The notes below the pieces were generated by a model. The model searched no databases. It saw only the letters and a program-made list of their open reading frames with translations, and was not told the origin of the DNA. A program made the position numbers and the translations under genes. From Massariosphaeria phaeospora (Eukaryota; Ascomycota; Dothideomycetes; Pleosporales): a stretch of DNA of 64,000 nucleotides. Positions within the stretch are counted from its first letter, which is position 1, and each line of letters opens with the position of its first letter. The stretch is from positions 1,059,001 to 1,123,000 of the forward strand of contig JAADJZ010000005.1 of NCBI GenBank assembly GCA_011032825.1, written 5' to 3'. Shown piece after piece: positions 33,340 to 45,416 of this stretch.

Positions 33340-36076
33340 TAACGTAAACCACTAGTAACCCGGCCAAAATTTCTTGGCACTAAATCCTTAGGTTCAAAGC
33401 TTAATAACGTTACTAATAGTAGAGCTATTTAGATAGTTTTTAAACTATTTTAAAGCTTTACTCTAGTACTTTCAAACTAACTAAAAATTGCCTAAATAGA
33501 ACTAGTATAGCTAGAGTTATTAAGAGTTAAGTATAAAAAAACTTGCTTAGCTTCTAAACTCTACTTCTAGCACTAAACTACTATAATAAATAGTAACACT
33601 TTCTAGTATTCTTTTCTATAGTTATTGTTAAGTATTTATAAAAAATTTATAGCGTGCAGCCTAGAGTTACATTTAGTAAATAGAGTTAGATTCTACATAC
33701 AAAGTTAAGTAGTTTAAAGTAGTATTAACGTAATTTACTACTAAGCAGCTTAAACTACTAAGCAGCTTAAAACTACTAAGTTTACTACTTTTTCTTTGCA
33801 TCTACAATGCTTACACTTACGAACGCGTTATTACTTTAATACAAAAAAAAACTCTAGCTAGCTTTTAAAGCTTTAAAAGCTAGCGAGTTCTAAAGCTACT
33901 ACGCTGCTGCTGCTACTTTTAATGTTAAACGCTGCACTTTTTTTTACTGCACTTAAGAACGCGCTTTTTGCGCAAAAGCTCTACTTAACGGCTACAAGTT
34001 TACAAGAACTAAAGAGCAAACAATTGTCTAATACATTTTTAACTTTAATTTGCAAGAATTCGTACTCTAGCTATGTAAAGTAGTAGATATAGCTAATAAA
34101 CTACTAAGTACACGTAGAAATAGGTTAGTTAGCAAACACTAGGCTAAGCGCTTTATAACGCGTTCAAACGCGCTTAAAATAGCTTTTAATCGAGCGAAGA
34201 ATAAGTAGAGAATATAATAGAAAGATTTTAAAGTAATTAGCGCGTAGTTTAAGCTTGTTAAGAAAACTAAAGCTAAGTACAGCATCTACAATAATAATAT
34301 ACACAACTTTAACAAAACTAGTTTTTAAATAAGTGTTATTAAGTTTATAAAAGTTGTTAAAAGCTTTTAAAAACGTACTTAACTTAATTTTATCTAACTA
34401 AGCAATTAAAAGTAAGTAATAGTTATCTAAAGCATTTGCGCTGCAAGGTACGCAATTTTGCTATTTATTATCTACAAAAAGCGCGTTTACATCTTAGCAT
34501 AGTACGAGAAAAACTTTATACTTAGCAATTAAAAGCTTTTAGTTTCTAAAAATTGCTAGACAAACAACGCTTTTAGTTTTAAATAGTTAAAGCACTTTAA
34601 CGCGCATACAAAAACGCGTTAAGTAAAAAAGTATTAGCTACTTATTCTAGACAGCTATAAAAGCTACTAATTTTAGAATTTCAAAAACTATTGCTTTAAA
34701 AACAAGATTTTTACGCTTTGCATGCTAGCTTATTTATTCTATATTCTTTAGCTGCTAGATGTAGTTTGCTTTTTGCTACTAAAGTTAAAGTACTTTTAAC
34801 GCGTTTAGAACTTAGCGCGCTAGCGCGTGTTTTATATTAACAAAGAAAGCTTTTTGCTAGCTTTTAAAAACGCGTTTTTTAACGTGTTTACAACAAAAAA
34901 CTGTTGCAAAGCTTTTAAAGTAGCAAAGCTAGTTTCTATTAACGCGTAAGTAGTTTTTAATTGTTTTAAAGTATAGCTGCGTACTTTATTACTACCTCTA
35001 CTACAAGAAACACTATAGCAATTAGAAACACTAAGCAATACGTACGAGTTTAGATCGTAGTTAAAGCTAGTACGCAATTCTTTTACTTAATTACTTGTTA
35101 TAGCTTAAGCTAGCTTTTTTTAGCTTGTAAAAAGTGCTAAAAGTATGCTGCATTAGAACGCGCTTTAAGTAGCCTAGATTGCTAAGCTTAAAAAGCAATT
35201 AGTAGTAATAACTAAAAGAAAAACGCGCAAACGCAAGCGAATCTAGCATAGTAGTACTATAGAGTATAGTAAAGTAGTAGCCTAAGTAGCTGCAAAAGCT
35301 TTTGTAGCTACTAAGCAGTTTAAAAAAGCTCGTAGTAGTAGTAATTAAAAAAGAGCTTAACTAGCTTTACGGCGCTGTAGCAACTGTAGTAAAACTAAGC
35401 ACATTGCGCAAACGTGCTAGAAAAATATAGTAGTATTTTCTAAATTAAATGTAAGCACAACGTACGCTAGCTTTTTATTTAATAGCAATAAAATTAAAAA
35501 TTCGTAATACGTATTAGTTGTGCTAAAAGATTTTAAGCTGCTTAGTAGTAGATTACGTTATCATTTATAATAATAAGTATTTATTACTTTTCAAACTTAA
35601 TATAGCTATAGTAAACTATAAACTAGATTACTTATTAGCTATAGTTATAGTAGATTATATAAGCTATATATAGATATTTTTACTTAGAAAGTATAAAAGT
35701 ATTAGTAACTTTCTAATTTTTTACTAAATGTAATTCTAAGATGCACGCTATAAAATCTTTATAAATACTTAACAACAACTATAAAAAAAATACTAGAAAG
35801 TGTTACTATTTATTATAGTAGTTTAGTGCTAGAAGTAGAGTTTAGAAGCTAAGCAAGTTTTTTTATACATAACTTTTAATAACTCTAGCTATACTAGTTC
35901 TATTTAGGCAATTTTTAGTTAGTTTGAAAGTGCTAGAGTAAAGCTTTAAAATAGTGTAAAAACTATCTAAATAGCTCTACTATTAGTAACGTTATTAAGC
36001 TTTGAACCTAAGAATTTAGTGCTAAGAAATTTTAGCTAGGTTACTAGTTTAGCCGAGTTACTAGTAGTTTACGTTA
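33340..36076. mobile_element. Element C: foldback-like transposon with ~350-bp inverted repeats (itself interrupted)
   Basis: TAACGTAAACCACTAGTAAC at 33340 is matched in reverse at the 36076 end. The two arms remain alignable for about 350 bp (33340-33690 against 36076-35725). Without the Fot1-like copy inserted at 33726-35560 the element is about 0.9 kb and shows no coding capacity. It sits inside copy B, flanked by TA. Confidence 0.75.
33726..35560 (+). mobile_element. Fot1/Pogo-like transposon, copy A (1.84 kb, RIP-degraded)
   Basis: Terminal inverted repeats of about 28 bp: TAACGTAATTTACTACTAAG on the left, and the reverse of TAACGTAATCTACTACTAAG at the right end. Broken transposase motifs include KNYCFKNKIFTLCM (from FKDYCxxxxIxTLCMP), VVCFLLLKLKY and, near 35,385, a terminal Cys/His knuckle. 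It lies inside element C, making a three-level nest. Confidence 0.85.
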
Positions 36077-37722
36077 ATTAACAAGCTAGACAACTTCTAC
36101 AAGCAAATCGCTAGCTCAAATTAAAGAATCTAACTAAGCTTAAAAAAGAAGTAGTTGTTAAGTATATACTTAAGCTTGTTATACGTAGATTTTTTTCTAA
36201 GCTCGTAGCTATAGCTAATATAGCTAATTTCTTGCGCGCAAAGTGCAATCTAAGCTAAGTTAGCGTAAACTAGCTTAGTACGTTCGTTAAACGTTGCTCT
36301 AAGCTTACAACAAAGTTTAATTAAAAGTACAACTATAAAAAAGCTTTCTACAAGAATTCTAATATTATACAAAGCTAGTTTAGCCTAGTAGCTAATATAA
36401 AAGCTAAGTACAGCATTCTAAATAAAAATACGTACAACTTCAACGAGTTTAGCTTTATAATAAGCTAGATGTTAACTAGCTTAGTTATTATAGCTTTAGA
36501 AAAGCAAGAATAGCTAAAAGCAGTATAGCAAAGTAATAAAAAGTAAACAATAGTTATCTAAAGCATTAACGCAACAAAGTAAGCTATTCTACTCTTTATT
36601 ATTTTCTAAAGCAAAAACTACTTTTTTGCTTAGTACAAAAAAATTAACCTACTTTACAACTAGGTTATTGCAGTTTCTAAAAATAGCTAGATAACAAACA
36701 AGCTTAGTTTAGAGTAGCTAAAGCACTTTAACGCTTACACAAAAGAAAGAACTATAAAAAACTATTATTTCTTTATTATTAACGGCTACGAGAGCTACGA
36801 CTCGCTTAAACTCTAACAATACTACAAAAAAAAAACAAAATTATTACTTTTTGCATGTTTTTGCACTTATTGCACTTTTTACAGCTTTTTAACGTAAGCT
36901 GTTTTTTGCTTTTAAAAATAGCGTACAAGTGCTAAGCCGAAGATTTTATACGCAACTAAATTACTTATATTACAAAACTTAAGTTTTTGTTATGCTTTAT
37001 ACGCGCTTATAATGCAGCAATTACTTTTAGTAATATTCAAAAAAAGTTTCAAAGCGCTAGATTAGTTTTATTTAACTTAAAACAAGTTATAACAGCTTTT
37101 AACGTTTAGTTGCGTACTTTATTACTACTACTACTTATTAACAACAAGCTTTAGTAGTTGCAAACTCTAAGCAATACTTTTAAATTAAAGTTGCAATTAA
37201 CGCTTGTAAAAGCAAAAATTTAAAAGCATTTAAATAGCTTACTAACGTCTATAGTAAAAGCTTTTAAAAAAGTTTTAAAAAAAGCAGCAATTATTGCGTA
37301 CAAGCTAGTGTTAGCGCAAAAGAAATTGCAAAGCTTTAAGTAGCAAATAAAGCTGCTACGCAACGTAGATTGTATAAAAAAAAGCAAATTTAAGTAAAAT
37401 ATTTTTTAATAGTTAAAAATAAAGCTTGTTTAACTACTTTAAAGAAGTTTAAAACGCGTAGTAATAAAAAAAAGCAAAAAAGCAAATGCGCGCTAAAAAA
37501 AGTAAGCTAACTTAAAAGCGCTGCGAGTAGTGCAATTAAACTAAGCATAACGCGCAAACGTATAAGCAAGCAATAAAAGTAAATTTAAATAATATTTTAA
37601 TTTGCACTATTCTATATAGAGCTAAAGTAAGTTGTTTTGCGCTAGAATAAAGTAGTTTTGGTAGAAACTTAGCAAAAGTAAGTAGCTAACCTATGTAAGT
37701 AGCTAAGTTGTAAAGTACGTTA

Positions 37723-37898
37723 CTTTATTTACATACTAAAGCCTAAATTTTATTTATAACGTAGAAAACAAGCGAGTTACTAGAACAAGCAAGTTGCTAC
37801 TTTATGCTAAAACCTCGCTAAAATTGTACAAACGCGTTGTAATTTACAATGCTACTACGTACAAAAGCTTAATTAACTTACAACAAAAAAACTTTTTT
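37723..37898. other. Spacer between two inverted Fot1-like copies
   Basis: These 176 AT-rich bp separate the 3' ends of copies B and B2. No origin was recognised. Confidence 0.5.
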
Positions 37899-39766
37899 TA
37901 ACGTACTTTACGAGCTCGCTAGATACACGAGTTCGCCGAACACTTTTGCTAAGCTTCTACCAAAACTACTTTATTCTAGCGCAAAACAGCTTACTTTAGC
38001 TCTATATAAAGCAATTTAACCTAAGATATTATTTAAAGTTTATTTTTGCTACTTGCTTATACGTACGTGCGTTATGCCTAGTTTAACTACACTATTTACA
38101 CTACTTTTAAAATAGTTCACTTGCTTTAGCGCGCACTTGCGTTTTTAGCTTTTTTTTATTACTACGCGCTCTAAACTTCTTTAGAGCAGTTAAACAAGCT
38201 TTATTCTTAACTATTAAAGTTTTTTTTACTTAAACTTGCTTTTTTTTATGCAATCTACGTTGCGTAGCAGCTTTATTTGCTGCTTAAAGCTTTGCAATTT
38301 TCTTTTGCGCTAACACTAGCTTGTACGCAATAATAGCTGCTTTTTTTAAAACTTTTTTAAAAGCCTTTACTATAAACGTTAGTAAGCTATTTATATACTT
38401 TTAAATTTTTGCTTTTACAAGCGTTAATTGTAACTTTAGTTTAAAAGTATTGCTTAAAGTTTGCAACTGCTAAAGCTTGTTGTTAATAAATAGTAGTAGT
38501 AATAGAGTACGCAACTAAATGTTAAAAGCTGTTATAACTTATTTTAAGTTAAATAAAACTAATCTAGCGCTTTGAAACTTTTTTTAGATATTACTAAAAG
38601 TAATTGCTGCATTATAAGCGCGTATAAAGCATAACAAAAACTTAAGTTTTGTAATATAAGTAATTTAGTTGCGTATAAATTTTTTAGCTTAGCGCTTGTA
38701 CGCTTTCTTTAGAAAAGCAAAACAACTTACATTAAAAAGCTATAAAAAGTGCAATAAGTGCAAAAGCATGCAAATAGTAATAATTTTGTTCTTTTTGTAG
38801 TATTGCTAGAATGCAAGCGAGTTATAGCTTTTATAGCTGTTAATTGCGAGTAGTTAGTAGCTACTAACTACTTTTTTCTTTGTATACTTATTAAAGTGCT
38901 TTAACTACTGCAGCTTAAGCTTATTTGTTGTTTAGCTTTTTTTAGAAACTGCAATAACCTAGTTTTAAAGTAGATACTTTTTTTTATACTAGGCAAAGAA
39001 GTAGTATTAGCTTTTAAAAATAATAAAAAGTAGAATAGCTTACTTTATTGCGTTAATGCTTTAGATAACTGTTGTTTACTTTCTATTGCCTTGCTATATT
39101 GCCTTTAGCTGTTCTTGTTTCTCTAAAGCTATAACAACTGCTTTAGTTAATATCTAGCTTATTATAAAGCTTGTTTTGTTAAAGTTGTACGTGTTTACAT
39201 TCTAGATACTATACTTAGCTTTTATGTTAGCTACTAGGCGAAACTAGCTTTAGATAACTTTAAAATTCTCGCAAAGCGCTTTTTTGTAATTGTACTTGCG
39301 ATTAAACTTTATTGTAAACTCAAAGCAGTGCATAACCTACGTACTAGGCTAGTTTAAGTTAACTTAGCCTAAATTGCGCTTTGCGCGCAAAGAATTGGCT
39401 ATATTAGCTACAGCTACAAGCTTAAAAAAAAATCTGCGCAATATAAGCTTAAGTATATACTTAACAACTACGCTTTTCTTAGTTTTTGTTAGATTTATTA
39501 ATTTAGGCTTATAATCTGCTTGTAAAAGTTGTTTAGCGCGTTAATAGCTTAGTGTTGTTTAAAAAACGTTATAGATAGCTGCAGCGCGTTGCAAAAAAAG
39601 TATTGCGTTTTGTTTAAAAGCTTAAAAAGCAGTTTGTATCTAACGTTTATTAGAAAGTTTTATTTAGTATTGTTGTTAAAGCATTGTGTACATAGGTAGA
39701 GTTAGTAAAAGCTTAGCAAAAGTGTTCTACAAACTTGTATAGCTTAACTACTCGTAAAGTACATTA
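37899..39766 (-). mobile_element. Fot1/Pogo-like transposon, copy B2 (1.87 kb, inverted relative to B)
   Basis: The left end TAACGTACTTTACGAG and the right end CGTAAAGTACATTA are the family-B terminal repeats; the right end carries an extra G-to-A change. Reverse-strand translation gives the broken transposase from the HTH near 39,640 down to the C-terminal knuckle near 38,090. Together with B it forms a tail-to-tail inverted pair. Confidence 0.85.
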
Positions 39767-42457
39767 AAAGTAAGTTAACTCTAATCTTCGTCGTGTCGTA
39801 GCTTTTTTTTGTATTTTTTTAAGTTTTAAAATTTAACTATGCTTAAGGTTTTTGTGTTTTTTTTTGCAAAGTTAACTATTTGTAAACACGCTTGTTTTGC
39901 GCGTATTCGTGCAATAGATTATTTTATAGCGAAGTCTTACTATTGCTGCTTATTAAAAAGTCTAAAGTGTTTTTTTTTGCCTAAAGAAACTTGTTTAGAC
40001 TATATTTCTTCTAGCTTAGTATATAGTTTTTTTTTTTTTAAAAAAAAGTTTGCTGCTGTTGCTAAAAAACAGCAGTTTTTGCGTTAAAAGCTTTTAGCGG
40101 TAGAGTTTTAAAAGCTTAAAATTCGTTAGCGTGTTCTAAAGCTTCGTGCTTAATTTAATACAACTATTAGTAAAAAAAAAAGTTGTTTGCTTATAAGCTA
40201 GCAACAATTGAAAAAATAAAACGTTTTAAAAAAGCGTAGCTAGGCGCTTTTCTTAATTCTAAAAGTATAGCTTCTACTAATAGTTTTGTACTACTACTAT
40301 TTAAACTGCTTTTAGCTAACTTAGGCTAGTTACAAACTAACTTTTCTCTACTCGCTTTTTTTTTTTTAACTTTTTTGCTTTTTTAAAGAACTTGAATTCT
40401 TTGCTTTTAAATTTTGCTAGTAATATGTTCGCACTAGTTTCTTGCAGTTTGTAAAATTCTATATTAGTTTCTATGTATTCTAGCTCTCTAGCTATTTTTG
40501 CTATTTAACTAAGTATTTCTACTAACTTTTAAACTTTTATAAGTTTTTAACTTTCTCTACTTCGTACTTTTTGTTTTTAAGTTTAATATTAGTTGCTACT
40601 TCGGCGTCTAGTAGTGCTAGTTTAAAAAGTAATTTATAAAAAACTAGATGTATGCGCATGCTCGTAATTAGCTATAGTTTAAATAATACAAATTCTTTAA
40701 CTTTTAGAATTTTAAATAGTTTTATTCAAAAATTGTTTAATTTGTTGCATAGTTGTTTAGTTTTTAGATTTTTTTGTAAGAGAAAAACTTTATTTTTCTT
40801 TTTAAAAGTTAGTTTCTTAAGCTTTTTTTTATTTGCTAACTTAGCTATTATAAAGTTTGTTTAAGCAATTTGTTACTTTAATTTATTATGTAATTGTTGC
40901 ATTTTAAAAGTCTTGTTATCTACTGCTAGCAAAATGCTTTTAATATTTTTTAGATTTTAATAAGCTACTAGCTTATATTTATAGTTTGCGTAGTATAGCG
41001 AGTATTTTATAGTCGTAGACTTTGTGCTGTTGTAAGCTAATTATGCTGTTAGTAGAAGTTTAACTTAGTTGTTTTGCAACTTGTTAGCGTACATTCGTAA
41101 GTACTATTCTAGCGTTTAGTTTGTTTATTCTATCTAGCCGTTTGTTTGCGAGTAAAAGCTAGTTAATAGCTTCTTTGCAACTTCTAACTAGGCTAAAAAC
41201 GTATTTTAAAACTTTAATGTAAATAGCTTGTTTCTATTTGTAATAAACTATTTTAGCAATTTGTAATTAGCAACAAGCGTTTTTGTAACTTCGTAGGCTA
41301 TTTTTTCTACTATAATTAATTCTTTAGTTAGTACCAAATGTAATTTTTTAGTTAATTAATTTACGATTACTAAGATCGAGTTGCATAGCTGTGCTAATTT
41401 AGGTTTTAACAATTTTAAAAGCTTTACTATAAAGTTTATTGTAACGCTAATTTATAAGCGTGCGAGTAGTTTTAGTAGTTAAAATAATCTATAAAGCTTA
41501 TGTCTTTTAAGTTTGTTTTTTAAATAATTTAAATAGTTGCTTATTGCTTTTTAAACTGTGTTTTGTACGTAGAGCATTAAGTACTTATTTCAAACTTGTT
41601 AAACTATTTTGTTAATTTCTAAGTGTTTATATGTTTTTAAAGCATGTAATTCTTAAATAAGTTGTATAGCTTAAGTGTTGTTTGTAACTATTTATCTTTG
41701 CTAGTTGTTTTTGCTTTATTTTTAGTGCATTTTTTTTAATGCTTGTAACTTTAGCTATTTTAGCTAATTGTAGTTAGTTGTATTTAAGAGTTTTGTTTGA
41801 GTTTTGTTGTAATACTAAGTTATGCGTAACTAGTTTGTTAGTTTCTATAAAATCTAATTTTTAACTAAGCACGTTTGCAGCTTTGTTGTTAGTTCTTTTA
41901 CAATAGTAAATTTTAATGTTGTAATCTACTATAAATTTAGCTTATCTAACTTGTTATTTATTTAATTTTTTAGTTGTAGTAAAGTTAGTAAAGTTTTAGT
42001 AGTCTAAGTACACTTGTACTTAATGCTTTGCTTTTTTTAGTTACGCTTTTTATTGTTCGAAAGCGTTTATTATTGCTAATAGCTTTTTGTTGTAAACGTT
42101 GTAATTAAGTTTTACTCTTAAAAACTTTTAAAAATAGTAAAACACTAGTTTTTATTTTTTATTGTTGCATCGCTATAAAAGTATCGCTTTTAATGCGTAG
42201 TCTAAAGTATTAGTTTTTACTTAAGTTTTTTTTTTAAGTTGTGCATTTGTAGCATTAGTGCTGTAGTAAATTTTTTTTTAAGTTTTTAAAACGCCTATTC
42301 TTATACTTCTGTTTATTTTAATTTTTTATTTTTTTTAGTAACTTTTAAGAGTAGTGTTGTAGTTTTAGAATAATCTTTAATAAACTTTTAATAAAAGTTA
42401 GTAAATTTTTAAAAAAACTACATATTTTTTACTATTTTAAAAGTTAGCTACTTTGTA
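39767..42457 (-). mobile_element. Ty3/Gypsy element G1, 3' part (late RT, RNase H, integrase), RIP-degraded
   Basis: Reverse-strand translation from 42,450 gives KFTNFY.KFIKDYSKTTTLL, the end of a Gypsy RT domain (from FLGFANFYRRFIKDYS). It is followed by an RNase H-like region with scattered stops. Downstream sequence to about 39,800 has the length expected for integrase but is too mutated to place motifs firmly. The 5' part of the same element lies beyond the inserted copies at 42,458-45,416. Confidence 0.7.
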
Positions 42458-44308
42458 TAACGTATTAGATTACTAAGCTAGCTAGATTACCAAGCTAGCT
42501 ACTTGTCTTTAGCACTACTAACTCTATTATTAGCTTACAATGCTTTAACTAAGCAACGCAATACTTACTAAACAAGAAAGCAAAATTAATATCGCAATTT
42601 AAGCTTATAAAGCTAACTAATTTTAAAGTCTACGACGCGCTACTACATTGTTTAACGTTAATTACTAAAAACGTTTTAATTAGCTTAACAAAATTGCATT
42701 TTAACTTTAAACACGACTTAATTGCTAGAAGCTTACTGCAACTAAAGAGCAAACAATTGTTCAACATATTCTTAACTTTAATGCGCAAGAATTTGCCTTT
42801 TGGCTGTTTAAAGTAAGAAATATAAAAAATAAACTAATAGCTGCGCAAAGTAAAGAGCTAGTAGGCAAAAAATAAGTTACAAGATTTGTATCGCGTTTAG
42901 GCAAGCTTAAAATAGCTTTTAATTAAGCAAAAAACTAGCAAAGAATACAACAAAAACATTTTAAAATAATTAGCGCGTAGTTTAAGCTTGTTAAGAATAC
43001 TAAAGCTAAGTACAACATCTACGAGAATAACGTGTACAACTTTAATAAAACTAGCTTTTAAATAAGCGTAATTAGGTTTATAAAAGTTGTTACAAGCTTT
43101 TAAAAACGTACTTAACTTAATCTAATCTAGCTAGGCAATTAAGAGTAAGTAATAGTTATTCAAAGCATTTGCGCTGCAAGGTACGCGATCTCGCTGTTTA
43201 TTATCTACAAAAAGCGCGTTTATATTTTAGCATAGTACAAAAAGAATTTTATACTTAGCAATTAGAAGCTTTTAGTTTCTAAAAACGGCTAGACAAACAA
43301 CGCTTTTAGTTTTAAATAGTTAAAGCACTTTAACGCGCATACAAAAGCGCGTTAGGTAAAAAAGTATTAGCTACTTATTTTAAACGGCTATAAAAGCTAC
43401 TAATTTTAGAATTTTAAAAACTATTGCTTTAAAAACAAGATTTTTACGCTTTGCATGCTAGCTTATTTCTTTTATATTCTTTAGCTGCTAAATGTAGTTT
43501 GCTTTTTGCTGCTAAAGCTAAAGTACTTTTAACGCGTTTGAAACTTAGCGCGCTAGCGCGTTTTCTATATTAACAAAGAAAGCTTCTTGCTAGCCTTTAA
43601 AAACGCGTTTTTTAAAGTGTTTACAACAAAGAACTATAAAAAAGCTTTTAAAGTTTTAAAGCTAGTTTCTATTAATGCGTAAGTAGTACTTAATTGCTTT
43701 AAAGTACGGCTACGTACCTTGCTACTACTTTTCGCACTAGAAACGCCGTAGCAGTCAAAGACTTCAAGCAATACGCTTAAATTTGAATTGCAATTAAAGC
43801 TTATTACTACTAAGCTTGGTTTCTCTCTATTATCTCTAAAACATAGAGTTAACTAGCTTGTTAAAAAGTTTTACTAGATAGCCTATTAAGTTAAGCTAAT
43901 GCGCAATCGAATCTCTAGTTTTAAAAAAACTATTAAAGAAGCAACAAAAAGAAAATTACAAAAACAAAAGCAGATTTAGACAAGTAGCACAATAGAGTAT
44001 AGTAACAAATTATCGCAAGTAGCTAAAAGCGTTTACAGCACTTTAGCTATTAAAGAAAGCGCGTAGTAGAAAGAGTTAAAAAAGAGTACAACTAGCTCTA
44101 CGGCGCTGTAAAAACTATAGTAATACAAGGCACAATACTCAAACTTGCTAAAAGAATATAGAAAAAGCTTTTCAATTTAAAACTAGCACGACGTACGCAG
44201 GTTTCTTGTTTAATAGCAATTACTTTAATGTTCTTTAAGATAAGTTGGTTGTGCTAAGGAAAAGTAGCTAGCTTAGTAATCTAGCTAGCTCGGTAATTTA
44301 ATACGTTA
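42458..44308 (+). mobile_element. Fot1/Pogo-like transposon, copy A2 (1.85 kb)
   Basis: Inverted repeats of about 50 bp: TAACGTATTAGATTACTAAG at 42458 and the reverse of TAACGTATTAAATTACCGAG at 44308. Plus-strand translation shows NFKNYCFKNKIFTLCM, YINKESFLLAFKNAFFKVFT and KAFKVLKLVSINA with in-frame stops. Its two flanks belong to different elements (G1 on the left, B3 on the right). Confidence 0.85.
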
Positions 44309-45416
44309 TAAGTAATTTAGTTGCATATAAGATTTTTAGCTTAGCGCTTATACGCTTTTTTAAAAAAAGCAAAACAACTTACATTAAAAAGCTATAAAAA
44401 GTGCAATAAGTGCAGAAATATGCAAATAGTAATAATTTTTTTCTTTGTGTAGTACTACTAGAAATTGAGCAAGTTGTAGCTTTTATAGCTGTTAATAATA
44501 AAGAGCTAATAAGCGCTTACAACTTTTTTCTTTGTATACTTGTTAAAGTACTTTAACTACTACAGCCTAAGCTTATTTGTTGTTTAGCTATTTTTAGAAA
44601 CTACAATAACCTAGTTTTAAAGTAAATTTTTTTTTGTACTAAGCAAAGAAGTAATAGCAGCTTTTAAAAATAATAAAAAGTAAAATAGCTTACTCTATTG
44701 CGTTGATGCTTTGGATAACTATTGTTTACTTTCTATTGCTTTGCTATATTGCCTTTAGCTATTCTCGTTTCTCTAAAGCTATAACGACTGCTTTAGTTAA
44801 TATCTAGCTTATTATAAAGCCTAACTTGTTAAAGTTATACGTGTTTTTATTCTAGATACTATACTTAGCTTTTATGTTAGCTACTAGGCGAAACTAGCTC
44901 TAAATAACTTCTAAATTCTCGCAAAGCGCTTTTTTGTAATTGTACTTGCGATTAAACTTTATTGTAAACTCAAAGCAGTGCTTAACCTACGTACTAGGCT
45001 AGTTTAAGCTAACCTAGCCTAAATTGCGCTTTGCGCGCAAGAAATTGGTTATATTAGCTACAGCTGCGAGCTTAAAAGAAAATTCGCGCGTAATAAGCTT
45101 AAGTATATACTTAACAACTACTTCTTTTTTAAGCTTAGTTAGATTCTTTAATTTGAGCTAGCGATTTGCTTGTAGAAGCTGTTTAGCGCGTTAATTACTT
45201 AGTGTTGTATAAAAGACATTCTAGATAGCTAAAACGCGTTGCTAAAACAGTGTTGCGTTTTGTTTAAAAGCTTAAAAAGCAAGCTGTATCTAAGGTTCGT
45301 TAGAAAAGTTTATTTAGTATTATTGTTAAAGTATTACGTAGAAAGTAGAGTTTAGTAGAAGCTTAGCAAAAGTAATGCACGAACTCGTGTAATGCACGAA
45401 CTCGTAAAGTACGTTA
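44309..45416 (-). mobile_element. Fot1/Pogo-like transposon, copy B3 (5' part only)
   Basis: The sequence closely follows copy B2 from about 38,655 to its right terminal repeat, ending CTCGTAAAGTACGTTA at 45416. The 3' ~760 bp are missing at the junction with A2. A 19-bp segment around AATGCACGAACTCGT is duplicated at 45,374-45,403. Confidence 0.8.

Larger units (their letters stand above)
33121..37722 (+). mobile_element. Fot1/Pogo-like DNA transposon, copy B (split by a nested insertion)
   Basis: Terminal inverted repeats of about 65 bp lie at 33121 (TAACGTACCTTACGGCTTGG) and at 37655-37722 (reverse complement). A transposase start at 33203 reads SNERQIQIALGALKRNATL and RAAAIYNMPRKTL, a psq/CENP-B-type HTH, up to 33339. 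The frame resumes at 36077 (IQLSLKKEVVVKYILKL) and continues with DDE-type motifs such as YNFNE, LLIILDG-like and LKHFNAHTK with many stops. Removing the 33342-36076 insertion leaves about 1.87 kb. A C-terminal Cys/His knuckle is visible near 37520. The first 220 bp are much less mutated than the rest. Confidence 0.85.

Noticed and set aside
39839..40087. 82-codon plus-strand frame in the AT-rich block
   Set aside because: Phe/Lys-rich chance frame antisense to a degraded Gypsy element.
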